NCBI GenBank assembly: GCA_017459225.1
Contig: JAFUDL010000047.1
Location: 1 to 6,152 of the forward strand
Reading direction: 5' to 3'
DNA: 6,152 nt
Source: Kiritimatiellia bacterium
GTDB lineage: Bacteria; Verrucomicrobiota; Kiritimatiellia; RFP12; UBA1067
Within the stretch, counting starts at the first letter, position 1. Each line of letters opens with the position of its first letter. A model generated the notes under the pieces. The model worked only from the letters and a program-made list of their open reading frames with translations. It was not told the origin of the DNA and ran no database searches. Made by a program: the position numbers and the translations under genes. Positions 1-5,249 of this stretch are shown here, piece after piece.

Positions 1-1
1 C

Positions 2-241
2 CTGCGATTCGGCGTGGCCGACCGCGCGGGCGCGTTCGGGCAGATAGCGTCCATACTCGGCCGCCACGGCGTCTCGATCTCCGCCGCCGCCCAGAAGGCG
101 GCAGACGTGGACGCCGGCGGGTTCGTGCCCGTCGTCGTGCTCACCCATCCCGCCGCCGCGAAGGCCGTCGACGCCGCGCTTGAGGAGATATCGAAGAGCG
201 GCGCGACTGGCGGCGCCCACGTGCGCCTGCGCATGCTCTAG
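2..241 (+). CDS. hom: Homoserine dehydrogenase, C-terminal ACT domain (5' end outside window)
   Basis: This is the last 79 codons of a gene that begins before the window; the frame runs open from base 2 to the TAG at 239-241. The protein reads LRFGVADRAGAFGQIASILG, followed by HGVSISAAAQK and VPVVVLTHPAAAKAVDAALEEI. This is the beta-alpha-beta-beta-alpha-beta pattern of an ACT domain and closely follows the C-terminal regulatory domain of bacterial homoserine dehydrogenases. Those enzymes reduce aspartate semialdehyde to homoserine in the cytoplasm, the step leading to threonine and methionine, and the ACT domain usually mediates threonine feedback inhibition. The catalytic domain is not visible, so the assignment rests on the ACT domain alone; another ACT-ended enzyme is possible but fits less well. 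A GTG at 14 is internal and is not a start. NagA follows after 41 bases, and no threonine synthase or homoserine kinase gene is adjacent. Confidence 0.82.
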   Translation: MRFGVADRAGAFGQIASILGRHGVSISAAAQKAADVDAGGFVPVVVLTHPAAAKAVDAALEEISKSGATGGAHVRLRML

Positions 242-270
242 AGCAGATTGCGAAGAGAATATTCACGAGA

Positions 271-276
271 AAGGAA
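271..276 (+). promoter_or_regulatory. Ribosome binding site of nagA
   Basis: AAGGAA lies six bases before the ATG at 283. It supports that ATG as the start of the deacetylase. The 41-base gap after the homoserine dehydrogenase gene shows no convincing promoter, so nagA may be read from upstream. Confidence 0.6.
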
Positions 277-282
277 ATCGAA

Positions 283-1449
283 ATGGCATCCAAGAAGCAG
301 AGAACTCTCATCAGGAACGCGCACGTGATCTCGCCCGACCTCGACCTGCGGCGCGCGAACGTGGTGCTTGAAGGCGCGAAGATCGCGCTCGTCACGCAGG
401 AGGCTGTGCCCTCCGCGGGCTTCGGAACGGTGGTGGACCTGCGCGGCAAGTACCTCGTGCCGGGCTTCATCGACGTGCATCTGCACGGCGCTAGCGGATT
501 CGACGTGTGCGACGCCACCCCAGAGGCCATCGAGAAGATCGCCGAGGCCAAGCTCGCCGAAGGCTGCACCAGCTTCCTGCCCACCACCCTCACCGTGGCG
601 AACTCGACGCTCAAGGCCGCCGCGAAGGCCGTTGCCGCCTACAAGAAGAACGAGCGCTTCGCCAAGGCGATCGGCATCCACCTCGAGGGGCCGTTCATCA
701 ACCCCGCCTGCTGCGGCGCGCAGAACCCCGCATTCGTGCGCAAGCCCAACATGCGCGAGGTGCTCGCGATCTCGGCCATCTCGCCCGTCAAGATGGTGAG
801 CTTTGCGCCCGAGATGCCCGGCGGCGCCAAGTTCGCGGAGGACTGCCTCGCAAACGGCATCGTTCCGAGCTGCGGGCACACCGGCGCCACGTTCGCCCAG
901 CTCCTGCCTGCGTACGACAAGGGCCTCAGGCACCTCACGCACTTCTGCAACCAGATGACGAAGCTCCACCACCGCGAGATCGGCATTGTGGGCGCGGGCT
1001 TCCTGCTGGACGACCTGAACACCGAGGTCATCTGCGACCGCATCCACCTCTGCGACGACATGCTGCGCCTCGTCTTCTGGAAGCGCGACCTCGCGCACGT
1101 GCAGATGATCACCGACTCCCTCCGCTGCTCGCACTGTCCCGACGGCTACGAGTTCGAGATGGGCGGCCTCAAGGTGGCCCTCAAGAACGGCGAGGCCCGC
1201 CTCGTCGAGGGCGGCAACCTCGCGGGCTCCACGCTCTGGCTCAACAAGGGCCTCAAGAACCTCGCCGAGGTGACGGGGCTTCCGCTCAAGGATCTCGTGC
1301 GCGTCACGAGCTGGAACCAGGCGATTGAGCTCGGCCTCGGCAGAAAGCTCGGCAAGGTGGAGAAGGGCTTCATCGCCGACCTCGCCGTTCTCGACCCGAA
1401 GACGTTCGACGTCTGCGCCGTGTTCGTCGAAGGCGAACAGCGCATCTAG
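283..1449 (+). CDS. nagA: N-acetylglucosamine-6-phosphate deacetylase
   Basis: The 388-residue protein has the usual length and order of the NagA family, a cytoplasmic amidohydrolase that removes acetate from GlcNAc-6-phosphate in amino-sugar catabolism and cell-wall recycling. Visible landmarks are the HLHG motif (His66, His68) at the end of the first barrel strand, HLEGPF with metal-ligand Glu135, GHTGATF with His199, THFCNQM with His220, Arg231, His255, catalytic Asp278 in ITDS, LAGSTL at 313-318, and a C-terminal strand GFIADLAVLDP closing the small beta domain. The HxH pair resembles NagA enzymes that can hold two metals, unlike E. coli, which lacks it. By recalled alignment, two substrate-contact positions differ: Gln147 replaces the His of the GxHNP motif, and Gln224 replaces the Ala of FNAM. 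Substrate preference may therefore differ. The start is set by the ATG with its AAGGAA. No nagB or sugar transporter is adjacent; the next gene begins eight bases later. Confidence 0.92.
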   Translation: MASKKQRTLIRNAHVISPDLDLRRANVVLEGAKIALVTQEAVPSAGFGTVVDLRGKYLVPGFIDVHLHGASGFDVCDATPEAIEKIAEAKLAEGCTSFLPTTLTVANSTLKAAAKAVAAYKKNERFAKAIGIHLEGPFINPACCGAQNPAFVRKPNMREVLAISAISPVKMVSFAPEMPGGAKFAEDCLANGIVPSCGHTGATFAQLLPAYDKGLRHLTHFCNQMTKLHHREIGIVGAGFLLDDLNTEVICDRIHLCDDMLRLVFWKRDLAHVQMITDSLRCSHCPDGYEFEMGGLKVALKNGEARLVEGGNLAGSTLWLNKGLKNLAEVTGLPLKDLVRVTSWNQAIELGLGRKLGKVEKGFIADLAVLDPKTFDVCAVFVEGEQRI

Positions 1450-1457
1450 AGGTGCGC

Positions 1458-1940
1458 ATGCTCTTCGCAAACGTGATAAGAGACTTCAATCCGGGGAACT
1501 ACTTTCTGCATCCGTGGTTCTGGTCCGCGTTTCTTGCCTGGATCACGGCGCAGACGATCAAGATAGTGCGCTCCGCGGTGAAGACGAGGTCGGTGGACTT
1601 CGAGTACCTCGTCTCCACCGGCGGCATGCCGAGCGCGCATTCTGCGATGGTGACGGGCCTCGCCACTTCTATAGGCCTCACCGAGGGTTTCGGTTCGCCG
1701 ATCGCCATGCTCGCGCTCGGCTTTACGGCAGTGACCACGTTCGACGCCGCCACCGTGCGCCATGCCGCCGGCGAGCAGGCCAAGGTGCTCAACCGCATCA
1801 TGAAGAACCTCGTCAAGGCGCATCAGCTGCCTACGATGACGCATCTCAAGGAGCTCCTGGGCCATACGCGCAAGGAGGTGTGCTGGGGAATGGTCACGGG
1901 AGTATGCGTGGCTACGGCCGTGTGCCGATTCTGGCCGTGA
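1458..1940 (+). CDS. DUF212 / divergent PAP2 family membrane protein (YuiD-like)
   Basis: This 160-residue protein matches the DUF212 family, also called the divergent PAP2 or acid phosphatase/vanadium haloperoxidase-related family. The hallmarks are in order: an N-terminal hydrophobic stretch with AWITAQTIKIV (28-38), the STGGMPSAHSAMVTGLAT block (53-70), a central hydrophobic helix leading into DAATVRHAAGEQAKVLN (96-112), and LLGHTRKEVCWGMVTG near the end (133-148), followed by a last hydrophobic segment. PAP2 relatives dephosphorylate lipid or small-molecule phosphates at the membrane, but the activity of this branch is unsettled, so no substrate is assigned. ATG 1458 is preferred because AGAGG at 1448-1452 lies five bases upstream; a GTG at 1452 would add two residues. 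The gene sits eight bases after nagA and 18 before the transporter, which suggests one transcript. Confidence 0.9.
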   Translation: MLFANVIRDFNPGNYFLHPWFWSAFLAWITAQTIKIVRSAVKTRSVDFEYLVSTGGMPSAHSAMVTGLATSIGLTEGFGSPIAMLALGFTAVTTFDAATVRHAAGEQAKVLNRIMKNLVKAHQLPTMTHLKELLGHTRKEVCWGMVTGVCVATAVCRFWP

Positions 1941-1958
1941 TCAGTCAAGGCCGAAAAA

Positions 1959-3209
1959 ATGAACAATCCACTTTCCTCATATCAAGCAGTATGCCGCCCG
2001 GGAACCGGGGCGGGCGCCTTCTTCACCAGCATTCTAGTGTGGGGCATAGGCATCGGCTGCTTCGGTGCGGCGTTCAACAACTTCCTTGTGGAGACATACA
2101 ACATCAACGGTTTCGACCGCGGAGTGCTGGAGTTCCTGCGCGAGACGCCGGGCGTGCTGCTCGTGGCGATTTTCGCCGCGCTCCACCGGTTCTCCGACTG
2201 GAGGGTTCTGCGTTTCGGCACGGCCTGTTCTCTTGTTGCGGCGATGCTGCTGCTGGTGCCGGTGCGATGGGCGTGGGCCGTCGCGTTCATCGTCGTCTGG
2301 GCGCTGGGGGAGCATCTCGTCATGCCCGTTCGACAGTCTCTTGCGCTCTCGATCGCCCGGGAAGGACGGAGCGGAGAGTCGCTCGGAATCGTCACGGGCG
2401 CAATCAACGCCGGTACGGTCGCGGGGAGCGTCCTTGTGGCGGCCATCTTCTATTTCGGCGTGCACTTCTGGGCGGATGCGCCGCGCCGGGTGTTCTATGA
2501 CGCGACATGGGTGCTTGTGGCGCTGCTTCTCGCCGTCAGCCTCGCCGTCGCGGCGTCCGTGAAAGAGCCGGGCCTCGCGAAACGCGCACGCCCGTCGTTC
2601 TACTTCCGGCGCAAATACTCGACGTTCTACATTCTGGAGCTCTTCTACGGGGCGCGCAAGCAGGTCTTCTTCACCTTCGGGCCGTTTGTGCTGATCCGCG
2701 TCTATGGCATGGATACGCAGCACGTCGCGATGCTCTTTGCCGCGGCGGCGCTCTTCACCGCGCTGTGGGGCGGACGCCTCATCGGGCGCCTCGTGGACCG
2801 CTGGGGGTACCGCAACGTGATGATCTGGGATACGGTCGTGCTTTTCTTCGTGTGTCTGCTATACGGCTTCGCGAAGGACTGGTTTCCGTCGCGCGTGGCG
2901 GTGGCGGTGGTGTGTGTGAACTACGTCCTCGACGCCGTGCTGAGCAACGCCTCGATGGCGACGAACCTCTACGCGCGCACGCTCTCCGACTCCCAGGAGG
3001 AGCTTACGGCAACCCTTTCCTCCGGCATCTCCGTGAACCACGTCGTGACCGTGTTCTACGCGCTGCTCGGCGGCTGGATATGGGACCGTTTCGGGTCCGG
3101 AGTGCTCTTCGCCACGGCGGCGTTCATGGCCTTGGCCAACAGCGCCTTCGCGCTCACCGTGCCAAAACCCGTGTTGGGAACTCGCGCAGATTCAGGAAGT
3201 GGCCGCTGA
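1959..3209 (+). CDS. Major facilitator superfamily transporter, substrate unknown
   Basis: The 416-residue protein shows about twelve hydrophobic segments in two halves: roughly 20-42, 57-75, 83-101, 103-122, 142-168 and 180-202, then 223-248, 253-272, 284-304, 311-333, 352-372 and 379-400. They are separated by a basic central loop (203-220, with RRK). The loop after segment 8 contains GRLIGRLVDRWGYRN (272-286), the MFS motif A, and a weaker counterpart, HRFSDWR, lies at 76-82 after segment 2. This places it in the inner membrane as a secondary transporter. Nothing visible fixes the substrate or direction of transport. It follows the DUF212 gene by 18 bases with a modest AAGG at 1947-1950, eight bases before the ATG. 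The polar tail after segment 12 (TRADSGSGR) is ordinary. Proximity to nagA could hint at an amino-sugar or peptidoglycan-derived solute, but that is a guess. Confidence 0.85.
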   Translation: MNNPLSSYQAVCRPGTGAGAFFTSILVWGIGIGCFGAAFNNFLVETYNINGFDRGVLEFLRETPGVLLVAIFAALHRFSDWRVLRFGTACSLVAAMLLLVPVRWAWAVAFIVVWALGEHLVMPVRQSLALSIAREGRSGESLGIVTGAINAGTVAGSVLVAAIFYFGVHFWADAPRRVFYDATWVLVALLLAVSLAVAASVKEPGLAKRARPSFYFRRKYSTFYILELFYGARKQVFFTFGPFVLIRVYGMDTQHVAMLFAAAALFTALWGGRLIGRLVDRWGYRNVMIWDTVVLFFVCLLYGFAKDWFPSRVAVAVVCVNYVLDAVLSNASMATNLYARTLSDSQEELTATLSSGISVNHVVTVFYALLGGWIWDRFGSGVLFATAAFMALANSAFALTVPKPVLGTRADSGSGR

Positions 3210-3237
3210 AGTAGTTTGGACAAGTGGAGGATAATCC

Positions 3238-3294
3238 ATGGCATTCAAGGGAATCTTCGTGCAAAAGTGGTGGAACATGCGGCATGGGAAATGA
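3238..3294 (+). CDS. Possible 18-codon leader ORF overlapping the sigma factor start
   Basis: An ATG at 3238 opens an 18-codon frame, MAFKGIFVQKWWNMRHGK, ending in TGA at 3292-3294. It has the best Shine-Dalgarno sequence in this gap: GGAGG at 3226-3230, seven bases before its ATG. Its stop lies just past the sigma factor ATG at 3284 in a different frame, so ribosomes finishing it would sit on the sigma start. That arrangement would suit translational coupling, and the peptide contains paired Trp codons. It could equally be a chance frame. No family resemblance is recognised. Confidence 0.25.
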   Translation: MAFKGIFVQKWWNMRHGK

Positions 3295-3886
3295 GTTCAC
3301 ATCACAAGATCTCGCCGAGGCGTTCGCGAAACACCGCGGCCGCCTCTTGTCGCTTGTCAAGAGGCGTTTGAATCCGATTCTCCTGAAACGTCTATCCCAC
3401 GAGGACGTGATGCAGGAGATATATCTCGCGGCGGCAAAGCGCCTTACGTATTTCGCGCAGAACGAGGACGTGCCGATCTACTTCAAGCTGCGGGCGATTC
3501 TTCTCCAGACGCTCGCCGGCATCGAACGGCGCAATCTTCAGGCGGCGGCACGCGATGCCTACAAGGAAGTCGACGTCAGAGACGAAGCTACGGAAACAGG
3601 CGCGCCGGGCGCATTGAACTGGTGGCAGTTCGCGGCGGACGTCACATCCCCGCTTTCCCGCGTCGACCGCAACGAGCGTCATGCGCTCCTTCGCGCCGCT
3701 GTCGCCTCGCTGCCCGAGAACGACCGCGCAATCATCGTCCTTCGCCACTTCGACGGCATGGGCAACTCGGAGTGCGCCGCCGCGCTTGGCATTGATTCGA
3801 AGGCGGCGTCCATGCGCTATGTCCGCGCTCTTGAACGCCTGCAGCAAAAGCTAATGGAGATCTCATGCTTCAAGAAGACACCATGA
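3284..3886 (+). CDS. ECF-like RNA polymerase sigma-70 family sigma factor
   Basis: The protein has two sigma domains only. Region 2 spans about residues 14-88, with HRGRLLSLVKRRLNPILLKR, then LSHEDVMQEIYLAAAKRL (region 2.2) and IYFKLRAILLQTLAGIERRN (regions 2.3-2.4). A linker spans 90-128. Region 4 spans about 130-190, with SLPENDRAIIVLRHFDG, then the helix-turn-helix NSECAAALGIDSKAASMRYV and RALERLQQK. It should direct RNA polymerase to a specific promoter set. The form resembles the sigma factors paired with Ser/Thr kinases in planctomycetes and relatives. The usual DAED of region 2.2 is SHED here (38-41). I chose ATG 3284 because homology-like sequence begins right after it, although its ribosome site (GGTGGA at 3269-3274 or nearby) is weak; GTG 3224 would add 20 residues that look non-conserved. 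The stop TGA overlaps the kinase start, indicating coupled expression. No anti-sigma gene is adjacent. Confidence 0.85.
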   Translation: MGNEFTSQDLAEAFAKHRGRLLSLVKRRLNPILLKRLSHEDVMQEIYLAAAKRLTYFAQNEDVPIYFKLRAILLQTLAGIERRNLQAAARDAYKEVDVRDEATETGAPGALNWWQFAADVTSPLSRVDRNERHALLRAAVASLPENDRAIIVLRHFDGMGNSECAAALGIDSKAASMRYVRALERLQQKLMEISCFKKTP

Positions 3887-5079
3887 CCGACGCGCTTCGT
3901 TCGCTTGCGGCTGAACTCGACGAATTGGGGAAGGATGAGGTAGGGCGGGCAGCCATCTGCCCGCCGCCCGAAATCCCTGACTTCCAGCTGACTGACGTTC
4001 TCGGACGCGGCGGCATGGGAACGGTCTATCTTGCGGAACAGCTCTCGCTTGGGCGCGAAGTCGCGCTCAAGGTGGTAAATGATGAGTCAGGGGTTGCGGG
4101 GCAACAGCCATGCCCAACGTCTGACGAAGCGCGGACGGTCGCACAGCTTCACCATCCGAACATTGTCCAGGTGTATGCGGCGGGGATAGTTGGCGAACAG
4201 TCGTGGTTTGCAATGGAACTCATGCGCGGCCAGACAGCAAACCACTGCCGTTTCTCGACAATCGAAGAAGCCGCCCGCCTTGGCGCCCAGATTGCAGAGG
4301 CGCTTGCCTACGCCCACCGTTGCGGCGTGATCCATCGCGATGTGAAGCCGTCCAACATTTTCATCGGGGAAGGCGGCGTTGCAAAGCTCGGCGACTTCGG
4401 GCTCGCAAATTCGACGGGCGACGGCGGAACACGCCGCTACATGGCGCCAGAATTGCTGAACGGCGGCCAGGCGACGGAATCAAGCGACCAGTATGCCCTT
4501 GGCGTGACCTTGCACGAGCTTGCGCCCCTCGGCAACGCCGACTTCGCCGCCATCTGCGCCAAGGCGGCGGCGCAGGCGCCGTCTCACCGCTACGAGAGCA
4601 TGGAAGCAATGCTTGACGACCTTCGCCGCTTTCTTGCCCACAAGCCCGTCGCGGCGAACCCGCCGTTTCTCTTCCGCCGATTCCGCCTTTTCGCCCGTCG
4701 CAATCCGCTTGCGGCGTTTGGCATCGTCGCCGCGTCAATTCTCCTTGCCGCATTTGTCGCCGCGCTCGCCGTTGGCTATGTTCGCACAAACCGCGCACTT
4801 GCTGCGACGGAGCGCGAAGCAGCATCCGCCGCGCAGTCGCTGGCGAAGGTTGTCGCCGAGATTGACAGGGAGAATTCCGACAAGCGGGGTACGGAAATAG
4901 CCCGTGCGCTCACTGCGGCAGAACGCCTTGCTGCGAGGTTTCCGGATAACGTCGAAATCTCGGAGGCCGTTGAAAAGCTGACGTCTGCCCGCGAGGCCCA
5001 CGCCCGTTTTCTTGAGCGTCGCGGCGGCGCGATGCGTCTCCAGCGCCGCTTCAGGCCCATGCCTCGCCGCGAACCGTAG
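3865..5079 (+). CDS. Membrane serine/threonine protein kinase (Hanks type)
   Basis: In this 404-residue protein the kinase domain spans about 38-262. Visible are the glycine loop GRGGMGTVY (47-55), VALK with Lys69, helix-C Glu88, HRDVKPSN with catalytic Asp159 and Asn164, DFG (177-179), APE (194-196), the helix-F motif SSDQYALG with Asp208, and the closing Arg242. All catalytic residues are present, so activity is expected. The C-lobe is short: after LHEL (219) it goes straight to LGNADFAAICAKA, missing the roughly 25 residues (GRPPF onward, helix G) usually found. One transmembrane helix (about 283-304) follows a basic stretch, then a charged, Ala-rich, coiled-coil-prone tail of about 100 residues, presumably periplasmic. 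Planctomycete-type relatives often carry larger WD40 or TPR sensors. ATG 3865 has GGAG five bases upstream and overlaps the sigma gene by 22 bases. ATG 3883 gives an ATGA overlap and is also possible. It probably acts on the neighbouring sigma factor (inference). Confidence 0.92.
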   Translation: MLQEDTMTDALRSLAAELDELGKDEVGRAAICPPPEIPDFQLTDVLGRGGMGTVYLAEQLSLGREVALKVVNDESGVAGQQPCPTSDEARTVAQLHHPNIVQVYAAGIVGEQSWFAMELMRGQTANHCRFSTIEEAARLGAQIAEALAYAHRCGVIHRDVKPSNIFIGEGGVAKLGDFGLANSTGDGGTRRYMAPELLNGGQATESSDQYALGVTLHELAPLGNADFAAICAKAAAQAPSHRYESMEAMLDDLRRFLAHKPVAANPPFLFRRFRLFARRNPLAAFGIVAASILLAAFVAALAVGYVRTNRALAATEREAASAAQSLAKVVAEIDRENSDKRGTEIARALTAAERLAARFPDNVEISEAVEKLTSAREAHARFLERRGGAMRLQRRFRPMPRREP

Positions 5080-5095
5080 GAATGTGGTCAGTTTC

Positions 5096-5121
5096 GGCGG
5101 CCGTGTTCGGTCCCCACTTTT
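5096..5121 (+). terminator. Weak terminator-like hairpin after the kinase gene
   Basis: GGCCG at 5099-5103 can pair with CGGTC at 5108-5112 across a TGTT loop, with one G-U pair. GG at 5096-5097 pairs with CC at 5114-5115 beyond a C/C mismatch. Four T follow at 5118-5121 after AC. The stem is short and the T tract is minimal, so it may end the kinase transcript only partly or not at all. A competing pairing of GTGG (5084-5087) with CCAC (5114-5117) is also possible. Confidence 0.27.
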
Positions 5122-5124
5122 GCG

Positions 5125-5153
5125 TTGCCTCAGAAGCTGTGATTTGGTATAAT
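5125..5153 (+). promoter_or_regulatory. Housekeeping-type extended -10 promoter of the LamG gene
   Basis: A perfect TATAAT lies at 5148-5153, preceded by TGG at 5145-5147, which gives the extended -10 form. TTGCCT at 5125-5130 matches four of six bases of the -35 consensus, and the spacer is exactly 17 bases. Transcription would begin near 5160, leaving a leader of about 90 bases before the ATG at 5250. The layout implies that the secreted-protein gene is transcribed on its own by the main sigma factor rather than only by read-through from the kinase gene. Confidence 0.65.
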
Positions 5154-5166
5154 CATGACGTTAAAA

Positions 5167-5208
5167 AAAAGAAACTGCGCATGTCGCCGAGACGTGATGT
5201 GCTCTTTT
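5167..5208 (+). other. Possible structured mRNA leader upstream of the LamG gene
   Basis: Within the predicted leader, GCGCAT (5177-5182) can pair with ATGTGC (5197-5202), with one G-U pair. Inside that, GTC (5183-5185) pairs with GAC (5191-5193) around a GCCGA loop, leaving a three-base bulge. AAAAG (5167-5171) can pair with CTTTT (5204-5208) outside it. CGTTAA (5159-5164) and TTAACG (5216-5221) form a further inverted repeat. The T run just after the central stem resembles an intrinsic terminator, so attenuation is conceivable. No known riboswitch class is recognised. Confidence 0.3.
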
Positions 5209-5236
5209 ACAGTACTTAACGCTTGCTATGTGATTT

Positions 5237-5243
5237 GAAGGAG
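5237..5243 (+). promoter_or_regulatory. Strong ribosome binding site of the LamG gene
   Basis: GAAGGAG lies six bases before the ATG at 5250. It is the strongest Shine-Dalgarno sequence in the window and fixes the start of the secreted-protein gene. Confidence 0.8.
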
Positions 5244-5249
5244 ATGACA

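Noticed and set aside
234..245. Perfect 12-base palindrome TGCTCTAGAGCA around the homoserine dehydrogenase stop codon
   Set aside because: About one or two such palindromes are expected by chance in 6 kb. No T run follows, so it does not look like a terminator.
1440..1457. Hairpin GCGCAT / GTGCGC around the nagA stop and the next ribosome site
   Set aside because: A six-pair stem with a G-U pair in GC-rich DNA is weak evidence. No T run follows, and the next gene starts immediately.
228..1464. 12-base direct repeat TGCGCATGCTCT at 228-239 and 1453-1464, flanking nagA
   Set aside because: It is suggestive of an insertion of nagA, but about one exact 12-base pair is expected by chance in a window this long, both copies encode Arg-Met-Leu, and there is no other sign of mobility.
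238..1470. Long open frame of 410 codons on the minus strand across nagA
   Set aside because: It mirrors nagA almost exactly. It is composed mainly of Ala, Glu, Arg, His, Leu and Val, as expected from the complement of GC-rich codons, and shows no family motif. The plus-strand gene has full catalytic motifs.
1325..2500. Open frame of 391 codons on the plus strand in a third frame across nagA, DUF212 and the transporter
   Set aside because: Its sequence is Ser/Arg/Pro/Ala-rich low-complexity reading of genes that are well supported in other frames, with no domain of its own.
3174..3235. Promoter-like pieces before the sigma gene (GGGAAC, TTGGAC, GATAAT)
   Set aside because: No pair has acceptable spacing: TTGGAC and GATAAT are only eight bases apart, and the GGAAC element has no matching -10. 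No ECF autoregulatory promoter can be supported.
5020..5219. Alternative frame running open past the kinase stop to a TAA at 5217, which could mean a frameshifted kinase tail
   Set aside because: The continuation has no kinase-sensor character and runs through the TATAAT promoter and the AT-rich leader, so the stop at 5077-5079 is taken as real.
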